DNA of 64,000 nt from Hyaloperonospora brassicae (lineage: Eukaryota > Oomycota > Peronosporomycetes > Peronosporales > Peronosporaceae). The notes under the pieces are model-generated. The model made no database searches, had not been told where the DNA came from, and saw only the letters and a list, made by a program, of their open reading frames with translations. The translations under genes were made by a program, and so were the position numbers. The stretch is from assembly GCA_947650285.1 (NCBI GenBank), contig CANTFL010000122.1, positions 291,347 through 355,346 on the forward strand, written 5' to 3'. Of this stretch, positions 47,397-58,685 are shown in pieces; position 1 is the first letter of the stretch; each line of letters opens with the position of its first letter.

Positions 47397-48346
47397 GGAA
47401 TTTATATCCTTATTGGCACATTGCGAGTTGTCAACGCAACTCGCACAAGGTTCTCCCCATGTGAGGCAAGGAATGCCTGCCTCAATCGACAAACGATGCA
47501 GCCGGTACCTTGCACCGGTTGGCGTTCGCTTTTTAAACTTGATGCGTACTGCTTCAAGTTTTTGGAGCCATCCTTCTCGTCCAAAATTCTTAACATTTTG
47601 GATGAACGCGTTCCATGCAGCCAAAAGCGAATTCTTGTCACGCTTTTAATTACCATTGTACCATCGATGCTTGAGGAAAGCACCGAGGTAAAAATCTTCT
47701 TCAGAGCGAAAGTTCTTCGCGCTGGAGCTAAAGCCATGGAGTCGCTCCCATCGAATAATAGAATTTGATGGTGTTGACTTGTCTTGTCAGACAAGCTATT
47801 GATGCTTTGTTCAGGCAAACGCCTCGTCTTCAGCTCATCACTTTTCTACGTGGTATCCTTGCCGGTATCACGGGTTCCAACATCACGACGGCTCGCGCAA
47901 TTGTCAACGCGTTCGTGCGAGGGCGCAAGAGTTGATCGTGGTGATGAGTAATCATACTCATCACCATCTTCATCATCACTGCCAAACAGACTGTGACACA
48001 TGTCGCGAGTCCGTTCGTTCGGCAGTTGTTTTCGTGAGTGAGGCACCGCGGGTGGACGCGATGCCTCTAACGGCTTATCCGAGTCAGACACATCTGACTC
48101 CGCAGAGTAGCCGACTGTTAGCTCGAGGTCACTGTGTGCATGTGGTGCGATACCACATGCGCCTGCAGCAACACTTCCTTCAGGCAGAGAACGAGCAGCA
48201 GACGACGAATCGTCTGCCGCGGAGGCTGGAACGGTAGCAGACTGTGTCGTCTTTGAATCTCCTCGCATAGACAAATTAACTATGCAAGGCAAAGTCAGAA
48301 TGAATGGATCGGACCAAAAAGTGCTCCCCATCCTGTTGTCATCCAA
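45111..48346 (-). pseudogene. Antisense ORF (aORF) of element B, split by the nested insertion
   Basis: Counterpart of the element A antisense ORF. N-terminal part 48346-47846 (with LFGSDDED and a Ser/Asp-rich region), then 47818-47402 and 47624-47190 in overlapping frames with AAWNAFIQNVK, IPCLTWGEPCASC and SAEMRDAIANLQFVYKR. The C-terminal coiled coil (DVDHEHDRLHDLFSTVRRL) is on the other side of the nested insertion, at 45308-45111. The frame carrying AAWNAF is continuous through the Cys motif here, which identifies the original frame. Similarity to A is clear along the full length. Confidence 0.72.
45353..47040. mobile_element. Nested insertion in element B, with a solo LTR remnant
   Basis: About 1.7 kb absent from element A at this position. 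It contains a diverged LTR of the A/B family in plus orientation (45926 to about 46345), starting TGTAACTGGGTCAGCC and sharing the CAATGGGTGGTGAGTAGACG core. The first 600 bp include a Cys-rich stretch (VCFKCFE, CCARTC, CHKKC) that I could not assign. Exact edges and target duplication were not found. Confidence 0.55.
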
Positions 48347-48403
48347 CGGGTGTCCACAAGCGTTTCGATAGTCAGACGGTGACTATTCGTTAAGGAAGGG
48401 TGA

Positions 48404-48878
48404 TGTAATGGGGTAACCCGTTCCATGATATTGTCACTAACGATAAAGTGACAAATAAGGAAAATTTCGGAACGATAAAGTGACAGTAAATAATATTTCG
48501 GGAATATTCTTTCAACAATATCACTGAACATGATGATATTGTTGAAGATGACCGAAGGGTCTACTCCTTGGTTGAAATCGTGATGATATTAACCCACCAA
48601 TCGCTGCTAGACGCGCACAATGGGTGGTGAGTGGACGTCATCATACGTTTAGTTAGATTAATAAAAATAAGTCAAGATAAACAGAGACATAAGATTGATA
48701 GGACTTATTCATATTAAATAACAGTTTTAATTTTACCAGAAACTAGCGTGTTCACTAGTCTCATTTCCTTCCTCTGTGTTGGTGCAAGACACTTAGCAGG
48801 GCACTGACTATCACAGTTGTTAGTGGAAGTGAGCTCCGTACTGGTCAACCAGTACGTAGTCATTAGTGCCCCGTTTAG
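48404..48878 (+). repeat. 3' LTR of element B
   Basis: 475 bp; matches 39439-39879 except for an extra segment of about 32 bp near 48450-48483 that duplicates the AACGATAAAGTGACA stretch. It ends CCCCGTTTAG instead of CCCCGTTACA, directly before the GATAG duplication. The purine tract TTAAGGAAGGGTGA precedes it. Confidence 0.9.
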
Positions 48879-48883
48879 GATAG

Positions 48884-50368
48884 CCTTAAATTTCCAAAAA
48901 CGGAGTGACGTAAAAACAAAATCTGTGAGGTAATCATATAGCTAGTTGCCACAGCTGCCAAGTAAGTTGTTAATGACTATGTTACTGCCAGAAGGTCGTC
49001 CCGCACCTACTATGATATTAATTTTGGATGGGTTCATAGACGACATGATATATCCACTTGGTACCCTTATATATAAAACAATAGACGAGGGCGCGGGCTA
49101 AGCAGCCTTGCGATGATCCGTTTAATCGCATTAAAAACTCTTGTAGGAGATGGACTGCAAGTGTTGCTTTGTAATAAATTGACGTGACTGTGAGAGACAT
49201 ATGTTTCAACGATCTGATTTGGCTCTTCCCCTGGAGCAAAAAACGCTGTGTTTGAGCAAAATAGGCGCGATCGTAAAACCTTGACGGATTGCGAGGGCGA
49301 ATGTCATGATTGAAGGAATCAGTATCGTCCCACTTGAGATATGTATACTTGATTCCCGCCAACGTAATGAAGACGAAGATAAAAAAATGTGATCCATATA
49401 TTTCAGCCATGCATGATACATAAATCAGTTTAGCGTGTCGTCTACATGTAAGCACAAATTATCAGCTCAATAATTTGAGGCGAAAAATGAAACTACACGC
49501 AAGATCAATCATTATTACTTCTTCAAATGCGAGCCGTCCGTCGCACTTCATAGCATCCAGAATAGCGTTTGATGATGCTATTTACACAAGCATCACAAAA
49601 AATGCTTCTGTGACCTATCTATCAATTCGCCGCAGATAAAACAACAACAACCGTCGGCACGTCATTGAAATAAACCGCAATTCGAAAATCACTATCGCTA
49701 AGAAAGTGAATAATTTGCAGACAATCCAAACCTTCGCCGTACTAGTTCAATATTAGTATATACATATTTCGTCGAATTTTAACATAATTGAAAATCTTGA
49801 TACTAGACATTCCGCTTCGGTGAGATCGTATTTATTTATTGTGATTAAACTAAAATTGTTGGAAATCGTAGCCGCGCTCATTCAACGCCTGTCGACAACT
49901 TCATCCAAAAAGCGTAAATATGGTTTCATGTGCACCATCGATTTCATAATTAGGATAAATAAAGTGCCTATTTAGAATATAGAAAAAACGATTATTGTAA
50001 TTCGTGAACTACCCATCTCTACGAGTCACGACAAACGATACGATACTAACCACAATGACCACAATAACTCCAATAACTACAGTCACGCGTATAGCGGCAC
50101 GCAAGAAAACGCACCGAAACCATACTAGCCACCCTCAAGTAGTCATGACTTGCTTGGCGCGCCGACTTAGATATTGAGACGGTCCACCCTGCGTTAAATC
50201 CTTCCTATCGATGTTACACGTCGGTGAGAATTTGATAGTCCTGCCAGAGTCATCGATATCGTTGCCGACGCAGGATCAAGAACGAAGGCTGGTATGTACT
50301 GGTTTTGTAGCGTATGAGCTTGATTGTTTGGTGTGTGCTGCATTTGATGGTACATGGCACAATGGTGC
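48884..50368. other. Spacer between elements B and D
   Basis: About 1.5 kb. An ORF of 145 codons on the minus strand (49018-49455) has no motif I recognise and may be old retroelement debris. Otherwise AT-rich. Confidence 0.35.
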
Positions 50369-51612
50369 TGTGGTGGTGTAGTGATCACAATTTTATTGTA
50401 ATCCCGACTCTTCACTGGCATCCGGACGACCTACTAACGGAGAGGGTACTTATTTTGTGCTTTGTATGTTCTTGCTCACCTTGTGTACCCGTCGGTGGGG
50501 CGGGTTGCGCTCTTCTTGGTGGACTTGAGCTGAATCTGAACTTGACCGTCTTAGGGGTAGGTTTTGATCGGGTGGAAATGCTTCACCCGGTCAAACGTAG
50601 GTGCGGATCGCGTGAAAATTCTTCACTCGATTGCTTTTTACTTGGGCGCTCTCCCAAAGTCGCCGTTTCCAGGGGTGATGCTTGATACGCGAGCCTTCTG
50701 ACCACTTGAGCCGTCTCGCGATATTGAATCTGAACCGTAGGGTTCACTTCGTCCTATCGCAGTTGAGAGGGGGTTGAGAGTTGACTTTCCGCCTGGCCGA
50801 ACAATCCAAGGGCGAAGTTCTCTGAGACGTGGGTGACTCTCTATTCAACGGGAGGCCAAAGATCCTGCACGGGAGAAGTCGACGCGTGTCTTTCGTTGCA
50901 AATTCAGTTCTGTTTAATGTCAACCAAACAAGTCCAAAACCTATAACTATGCATATCTGTTCACTAGGTCTGCTTTTGCGTGTCGCCTGTCTATGTCGTT
51001 CACCTCTTGCATCATGTGGTCCACAGCAGATAATCCATAGCGGATCGCCCCATACCGGATCGCAGAGTACCGGATCGCGGTATGTGATCCACACCAATTA
51101 CGTGATTCACACCAATTACGTGATTTACACCAATTACGTGATCCATATTAATTATATTTCTACACCAATGACGTATCCTATGGATCGCGGGGTAGTGGAT
51201 CGCGAGTCAGCGGGTCGTGGGGTGGCGGATCGCGGTATGTGATCTACGCCGGGTACATGATCCACTCTTCCAGCTTGCTTCCATGTTCACCTACATCCCA
51301 TTGTCTCTATCGATCCAGTACTTCACTTGACTTTTACCCCTTGAATGATCCAGTTCTTGTACCTTGGTGATCCAAAACTTCGACCGCAGATCGCGATCGG
51401 TCAATCGTCGATCCTTGACTATACTCCTTGACCGGTAGGTGTGTCACTTTGCATAGTTTCCACAGTCATTTCCTGTCACTCAGTCGTGTGACGCCATCAT
51501 CCATGCTAACGGGCCGATCTCCGTACACGCTCCACCAATCGAATTCATTTTCGCACTTAAAGTGATTCGCGCGATCCACACTTCCGTCGTTCTTCCTTCG
51601 CGCTTCTCCACA
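50369..51612 (-). repeat. 3' LTR of element D
   Basis: 1244 bp, TG...CA ends on the plus strand (TGTGGTGG to CTTCTCCACA). It carries many GGATCGCGG/GTGATCC units and three tandem copies of CA(C/T)ACCAATTACGTGAT-like units at 51085-51150. It is nearly identical to 62209-63452, with most differences in the first 50 bases and a few scattered substitutions. Confidence 0.93.
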
Positions 51613-51622
51613 ATCGCCCCCT
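51613..51622 (-). other. Polypurine tract of element D
   Basis: Minus-strand AGGGGGCGAT directly precedes the 3' LTR start (TGTGGAGAAGCG). This shows which end is the 3' end, and that the inversion did not reach the LTR. Confidence 0.65.
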
Positions 51623-51672
51623 GCACCAACGATCGATATACAGTGTCGATGTACTGTGCACCCACAACTCAC

Positions 51673-51792
51673 ATGGCTTCTGCATCACCTGCACCTTCCA
51701 CTTTGGAGGCCGATAGCCCGATACCGCCTTCGTCTCCGCCGCCGGATTTAACAGTTAGAAGGCCAGTTGTATTGCCGTCGTCTCGAGTGAGC
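51673..51792 (+). pseudogene. Element D antisense ORF, N-terminal piece
   Basis: Plus-strand ORF starting MASASPAPSTLEADSPIPPS, Pro/Ser-rich, lying between the purine tract and the left inversion breakpoint. It is antisense to gag-pol and in the same relative place as the antisense ORF of elements A and B. Its continuation is expected at the far side of the inversion, on the minus strand just below 56333. Confidence 0.5.
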
Positions 51793-54020
51793 GTTGTTTT
51801 CACACTAGTGGTATTGTGTGGAAACTCCAAGAATGGAAGATCTTGAATGTCGCAGCCGAATACGCAACAGACCTGACAGTGAACGTAGCCGAATATCGTG
51901 GCCTGCTACTAGGTTCTGATCTCCTGAACGATCAGGCGCGGGGGCGCATAATCATTTGTGGCGATTCTAATTTAGTGATTCGGCAGATGCGCGGAGAAAT
52001 TGACTGCAAGGAGCCCGGATTACAGTTGCTACGTTACAAAGCTATGGAGAGACTCCGATCGTGGCCAATCCACAAATGTTTAAGCATGAAGGCGGACTGG
52101 AATCAGAGTGCCGATTGACTGGAAAGCAACGATTTACAACAAGAGAAGGGCACGGTGACTGTATCTGATCAAGATCGTCAGAATGTACATTCGTTGAACC
52201 GGTTGGACGAGTCATTGACACCCAAAAGTTTCGATCGGGTCGTGAAAATATCTGCCGTTACTAGATCAGCCGTAAGGAGACGACGATCACCTGAAATAAT
52301 GCAAGAGAAAGTCGTTCAGAGGATCAGAATCGATAGAATCAAGCAAGCACAGGAAGAAGAGATTGGGATCGCTAACTTATAGGGATTCCTAATCGGAGAA
52401 ATACCGAAGTTGAGTATTGAAGAAGCAAAGTTATGTGCTCGAATCGCATTCGATTATGAAGTTGACGAAAGCGGACTACTGTTTTATTGCCCGCGATCGA
52501 CGGAAGATTTAGATAGCCGCGTGGAATTGATTCGTTTGGTGGTACCGGAACTACTGCAGAAAGATTTCCTGCATCATTATCATACCAGTCTGGAAGGCGG
52601 ACACCAAGGTATCGGCAGAACAAATCAACGAATCCGGTCCAAGTTCTACTGGATAGTTCTCTATCGGAGTGTCCAGCGTTATGTGGGTGAATGTGTTGAT
52701 TGCACGACGGAAAAAGGTAAAACTTTCCTGCGCGGGGAATCGCCGGGGAATGTCCAAGCCACTTATCCGTTTCAGATAATCGCTATGGATCACATTCCGT
52801 CGTTGCCGCGATCTTTCAAAAGAAACACTGAGTTGTTGCTGTGGGTAGATCTGTTCTCGGGGTACGTAATCGCCAAGGCGAGTTCCTCCAAAGCTGCTCA
52901 AACCATCGCTCAAAGTTTCGAAGAGTGTATGTTTTTTGAAGATTTGGAGCCAGTGAAGTGATCCGCCATGATCGAGAGCCAGAATTCATGTCCAATTTTT
53001 TCCGAGCGTTCGACCAGATCGCGGGGCAGAAACAGCGTGCTACTATGGCGTAACGACCTCAAGCGAATGGAATAGCAGAAAGAATGGTGCAGACCATGAC
53101 GAGGGCGTTAAAAATGTATGTGACAGATACTAATCAGCAGGATTGGGACGATTACGCAGAGAGGTTGACGTTCGCCATCAATTCGGCACAGTATCGCGTA
53201 CTAGGAGATACGCCATATTACCTGATCCACGGTTGGGACCCACGATCGACGCTGGAAGCGACTTTGCCTTTGGGAAGCACCAAACGACGATATTAAGATC
53301 CAAGATGATGGCTTTATTATATGTAACGTCATTACCAGAGAGCGAGATAAGCCATTAACGATCGTCTACGGATCGCGATCCAAGATCAGGCTGATCGACA
53401 CAACACCGAAGACGAATTGCATTAGATCAAAGTTAGATCGCGAGTGTGCCTCTATTTAGATTGAGTGAAAGAAGGATACGCCCGAAAGCTATCACATGTG
53501 TGGCATGGGCCATTTCAGGTTAGGGAACTTTGCGGTAGACACCCAGTACGGTTGGAGATCTCGAATACACCTTATCGATTATTCCCGTTGGTAAAAATGT
53601 CTAAGCTGAAGCGGGTAAAGACTTTCCCGGATCGGCCAAAATCTTGTTGAACGTTGAAGAGGCTGATCGCTTAGATTTTGACGTATCCCTGCTGCCGGAA
53701 GATATCTGGAAACGCACATTGGATGAAGATATTGGATGTGCGATACGGCAGGCGGACCCGTTTTGGCAGAGTGCAGCGCCAGTATTTGGTGCAATGGAAG
53801 GAATCGGTCGATCCGACTTGGATAGATGAGATCGACTCGAACTGTAGCGCCTTGCTGCAAGAGTTCGATCGCTATCGATTCAGCAAGAATCTATTCGAGG
53901 TGATGCAATCACACGATGCAGCGGTGGATAAATATCCGATGAGTCGAATCGAAAGTTGCCTGCAAGAAGGTTGCAGAGGGAGTACTAAGAGAGACGATAT
54001 ATGTGGCGATCCAGAGTATT
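51793..54020 (+). pseudogene. pol: Element D pol, inverted part: second RNase H, integrase, chromodomain
   Basis: Starts inside an RNase H of the archaeal/plant type: VWKLQEW, NVAEYRGLL, IICGDSNLVIRQMRGEIDC, WNQSAD (51800-52118). Integrase follows: zinc finger with HHYHTSLEGGHQGIGR and CVDC (about 52570-52710), catalytic IIAMDHIPS (about 52780), then NGIAERMVQTMTRA (about 53060-53105). A GPFQVREL module (53500) and a chromodomain-like segment (RQYLVQWKESVDPTWIDE, 53770-53830) end it. Stops at 52119, 52380 and 52960 break the frame. Confidence 0.85.
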
Positions 54021-54230
54021 GAAGATTGAGAAAAGTGAGTGTATATACAAATTAAGGAAATGATATGAATTTATGTGACGATCGACGAAGACGATAACGA
54101 TGGAGTTGTTTTTAATATTATATGAAGAGACTGCGTGGATCGCCGTGGACCACTTTGAATTAAACTTACCGGCCAGACGGGCGATCAACGACCCTGGGTT
54201 ATCCTCAATGCGGGATCGAAAATAATTGCG

Positions 54231-56333
54231 CTAGGGTTCAGCAGAATCCAAGCGCGCCAACGCAGATATCAGGTTGGGAACGTTCTTCTGCGGATCGCCG
54301 AGGCCCGGATACCAATGACGCATCTCGGCCGGCGACGAGAGATGTATGAAGAACGGATCCAGGAACAGATCCAAATCGCAGTTTCCGTCGATCATCCCCT
54401 GAGGTATAAGCTCAATACGGTTTTCCATCGGGGTCCGGATCGCGATCACGCTGCTCGGTCGGCAAATAAATGGCCTGTGTTGCTTCCCACAGAGCCTTTC
54501 GATGCCATGTCTCGAAGACTTGGTACGCGGATGCCAACTCCGCGAATTAAACAGTCACGTGAAATGAGACCGGTGTGACTTGGCTAGACTAGTGGTTCCA
54601 ACGATCTTGCCAGTACAATGCTAACACTTGAGCCGAAGTAATCAGCCGTGGAATCCAATCATATTTAGGCGGAGCAGCTCTGGATCGAGGCGCGGTAGTG
54701 GCTGGAAAGATGTACCCTGCCGACCGTGTCAGGTGCTCGAAAAAGGTATCCACGTCCAGCTCCGCCACGGAGGTCAGGCTGAGACGACGGGCTGACCACG
54801 GATGTTCGGGGAGGGGACCAGGGTACCCGATTGCGGTATCCGGGAAACCATTCAGCCCAAGGTATCCGGGTCGGAGCCAAAAGGTCGTGTTCCGCAGGCG
54901 GAAGCACGGCATTCTCGGCATTTCGCGGACTGCCATTCATGCTCACCGATTCATCGGAGTCACATGATGCTTCGCCAAAGATATTCTCCCTCGAGACTCG
55001 ATTATTTTCAGGTGGTTCGGATTCACTCGAAAGTGGAGGCAATCCAGACTTGAGGCGGGGGAAATACACTGGAATTGAGGCAGGCGCCGATCCTGCATAA
55101 GGTGGAACATTGCTCGACGATCCACGGCGCCGCAACGAAGAGCGCGATACGGACAAGGCGGCCAGAGTATCTTCTTCAGAAGACTCGAATGTCTGTATCG
55201 GAGAGTTGTGGAACGTTAGCTGTAAGCTTCTAATTCCGCTTAATTCCTGTTTGGGAGGCGGATCGTTTTCTACTCGCGGTGCCTTAAGTTGTACAATCCG
55301 TGCTGATCATGACGTATCTGTGGACCCGTCCGAGCAAATTGATCTGGAAGGTCGCGTAGAGACGTGTGGTATTCCACCAGATCCGGAAGATTTGACAGAT
55401 CGCACTGGTTTAGTAGATCGCGGAGACATACCGGCTAACTTGGCTTTAGAAGTATCCACCGATTCTGTTCCGGCCCGCGTCAGCTTCGCAGTGCGAAGAC
55501 GCTTTATTGGGAGACCGGGACCAGTAAACCTGGATCTCTTGCCAGTTGGTGCGGTAGCGGAGGCCGTGAACGGTACATTTGAAGGAAGACGGAGCGATCC
55601 AGAAGCCAATTAAGCCAGGTGAGTCCAAACCGTGTCGCGATCGCGAACGGCCAAGAGACACTGCTGTTCTTAGTTCAATGCTTGACTGCGCAGACGATCC
55701 ACCCGGGCGTCCCGGTCCGCGAGGTCCGATCGCAGCTGCTGCAGCTCCGCCACTACGCGCTCTTGTGCGCGGATGCGGTCTTGATATCTCTTCGACATGT
55801 CTTCCAACGCCAGTCTGGCCGTGTCAAGTTTCTTATCAACTCTGATAAAGAGCTTCTTGTATTTGGATGCCTGGGCTTTTGCAGCTTGGAGATCGCCACC
55901 CGGCTTTTGTTCCGCAGCAGCCAGGACCGAGGTCAACTTTTCCACTTGCTGTTGGGCGATGAACGATTCACGAATGCGCCGATTCTCGACATAATAAACT
56001 TCCTTTCGGCTTCTAAGAGAACCGTCTTGAGTTCTCGGACCACGTGATCGTGACTCAAGCGCCACGCCAGCTCTGTCTAGAACCCGTGCAACCTCTCGAT
56101 CATGTCTTGGCGATCAGTCCAGAGGCCGAGATAAAGCTGCTGAATATAGGTCGCCAAGCGCGGGGCGAGCTCGACGTACGATTGCAACTCCGTTTGCAGT
56201 CGGTCGATCTGCAGTTTCTGGTCCCGACACAATTCCTCAAACGAGTGGTAGTCTGCAACAACCGCGGCATGAATATCCAGTATATCGCAGAGCGCTGCGA
56301 TCCCCGCAGTCAAAATATCGCGATCCAACAACC
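54231..56333 (-). pseudogene. Element D antisense ORF, main part (inverted)
   Basis: Several minus-strand ORFs in different frames. From the right: DRDILTAGIAALCDILDIHA and a helical stretch (56333-56077); a coiled coil ending in QQLRSDLADRDARVDRLR (56065-55670); a basic/Ser region (55609-55307); a Pro/Ser-rich part (55156-54665); FFEHLTRSAGYIFPATTAPR and YDWIPRLITSAQVLALYWQD (54800-54595); and HWYPGLGDPQKNVPNLISAL (54350-54260). It lies next to the chromodomain and opposite to it, as in elements A and B. No family recognised. Frameshifts break it. Confidence 0.55.
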
Positions 56334-56336
56334 GCC

Positions 56337-58381
56337 TTTCGTTTGATTCGGGCCGATCCCTCGAAACTGACCACCAAAACACTTTTACCTTCCTCCACCG
56401 TTGGTGGTGGCATACTTATGGTATGTTTCGGCTTCTTCCTTATGGCGATCGCAATCAACATCTCGTCAACCTCTTTGCGCAGGCTAATGCTGGCGGTAAG
56501 CGTACCAAGTAATTCATCTTCTACCTTTTCACACTTCTTGATCTCCAGCGTCTAATTTGATAGCAACGCCGCCCATCTCCCTAGCCTCCCATTAAGACCT
56601 GAAGATTGTATCAGCCATGCCAACGTTGAATGACATGTGAGTACCTTGATCTCTCGTGCAACCAACGTGGTGTATACGATGTCCAGGATGCGCAGCAGAG
56701 CTAAACCTTCTTTCTCCTCCATTCCATATTTAATCTCGTTTGGTTTTAGCGTTCTTCAAGTGGACGTTACAGGCCAGTATACTCCATCGTGTTCTTGTAG
56801 CAAAGCTGCAGATACTGCCCATTTGCCAGCACAGACCACGATCACTGGAGAGCGATCCGGATCAAAATGTATTAGAATTGGAGTCTTAGCAATCTGATCC
56901 TTCAACATAGTGAACAAAATTATCGCATTCTCCCATAGACTTCTGTTCGTGCAGGTAGGATCGCCTCCAGCAACACCGGCAAACTTTGGATCGCCCCCTG
57001 TAACACTGTTGCGGTTCGGATCGCCCCGTGCAGAACCGTAAAACTTTGAATCGCCCCCTGTAGAACCGTTAAGGTTTAAATCGTGATCATCACGACACTT
57101 CCTGTCGTCATCTCTCTTTCCATTCCGTGTTGCCGATTCCGCCTCATCCATACGTCGGATCTCGTGGAATTCGGCTTCGCGTAATTCGTATAGCACTGAT
57201 GCATATACCGCAAAGTCTTCAATGAAGCGGCTATAGTAATTCAAACTCCCTAAAACGACTGCATCAACCGCAGCGTTCGAGGAAACGGAATGTTGATTAG
57301 TGATCCGAGGTCCTTCGGGTTAACTTCCAGCCCAGCGAGTGATACTTGATGACCGAGATAGTCCACCTTGCGTCGTCCCCAAAATCTTTTGGTCAGGCTG
57401 ATCGACAAATTCCATTTGTCGCATGCACGTAGCAATCTATCCACTCTTTCGTACAAATTGGCCCACGATGTTGCTGGAATCAGTATGTCATCGATGTACG
57501 ATCTTCGACCTAGCACAGATGGTGTCTGACTGGTGTCCGGCGTTCCTTCTGTGAACACATCGATCTGTTTAAACGATTCCGTAGAGGAGGTGTCCGGATC
57601 AGTACCGATTTTCATATATCCATACAATGCATTGTCGATCAGGCGTTGGTAAATCTAAAAAGCTTTTTTTAACCCAATCGGCATCCGTAGCCATTCAAAC
57701 AAGCCTGACGGCGTGATAAATACTGAAATCCTCCTTGCTCGTTCCGTCATCTCCACCACCCAAAATCAGTTTGCCAAGTCCAGTGAGCAGTACCACATCG
57801 CTTTGTCCATGTCTTGTAAAAGTTCATTGATCAATGACATTAAGTACACCATCAGTCTTATCAACTGATTTACCCGTCGATAGTCGATGCACAATCGAAT
57901 GTCCTCGCTATTCTTCTTGATGATAACGACGATCGGCGAGGTCAAGGTGATGTGGAAGGTCGAATAATCTTGGCCGATACCAGTCCTTTATTCAAATCCG
58001 CTAGCTTTTCACGAAATTTGGGCGCTACTGGCCGTGCTCTCCGTGCGATCGGGCTCGGTCCACCCACGTCAATATCGCATATCGCCCTCCCCCCGTGCGG
58101 CCGGAGGGAGTGCGTTCCCTTTACCAATAAGAAGGTGCTTGTTTGACCAGATCAGTTGTCGCAATGGTTCTTGGTCATCAGTCAGCGGTGCATCTGGATC
58201 GCCTACCCAAAATATCGTCGATCGCAAATTCGGCAGTGGACATAACGATGTAGGGAAGTAGTGCCATGTGCTGATCCACATCCTCGGCGTACAACTCCCC
58301 ACTTTCATAACGATATGTAGAGACGTCCAATTCTCCTGCGATCCGATCATTATCCGAACCAAGCTCTTTCTCTATCGTCAC
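56337..58381 (-). pseudogene. pol: Element D pol: RT and RNase H, start of second RNase H
   Basis: Minus strand. The RT N-terminal part at 58127-57942 has RPVAPKFREKLADLNKGLV; the catalytic YIDD is at 57487-57498, in RRSYIDDILIPATSW. RNase H follows at 57244-56756 (NYYSRFIEDFAVYA, PVIVVCAGKWAVSAALLQEH). An Arg/Asp-rich insertion with repeated GGDPKF/GDPN units interrupts it (about 56950-57080). The sequence then reaches MPPPTVEEGKSVLVVSFEG (56461-56390), the start of the second RNase H, and stops at the inversion breakpoint near 56333. Confidence 0.82.
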
Positions 58382-58685
58382 ACCTGGTGACGATCCGGCC
58401 TCTTTCTTTGACTATCCCCTGCTTCATCGTTCGTCGCGCATTCTTGAATCGTATAAATTACGGGCATGACACTTGCAGGTCATGATCCACTTTTCGATCG
58501 TCGATCGCGTCATGCGATTCGTCATGTGATTGATCGGAATCCATGTCTTTATTCATCGCGACCTCTTCCATTGGCATCTCGGGTGCTCGAACGCTTCCGC
58601 TCTTCTCCTCGATCGTGTTAACAACACGTGGCAGTGGGTCCACAGGTGATACCACTTTCTCGTCTCGGATCGGGCTGCCTTTCGA

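Larger units (their letters stand above)
39439..48878 (+). mobile_element. Ty3/gypsy chromovirus B with TSD GATAG and a nested insertion
   Basis: Plus-strand relative of element A. LTRs are 39439-39879 (441 bp) and 48404-48878 (475 bp); both are flanked by GATAG (39434-39438 and 48879-48883). It has the same primer site, gag, -1 frameshift site, pol with chromodomain, antisense ORF and purine tract as A. Pol has many more stops and frameshifts than in A. An insertion of about 1.7 kb splits the integrase tail from the chromodomain. Confidence 0.9.

Noticed and set aside
49018..49455. 145-codon ORF between elements B and D as a gene
   Set aside because: No recognisable motif, AT-rich context, no start context. 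Copia-type motifs were looked for and not found convincingly.
51085..51150. CRISPR-like spaced repeats in the D LTR (CACACCAATTACGTGAT units)
   Set aside because: Direct tandem units without unique spacers, present in both LTRs of a eukaryotic retroelement. A normal LTR minisatellite.
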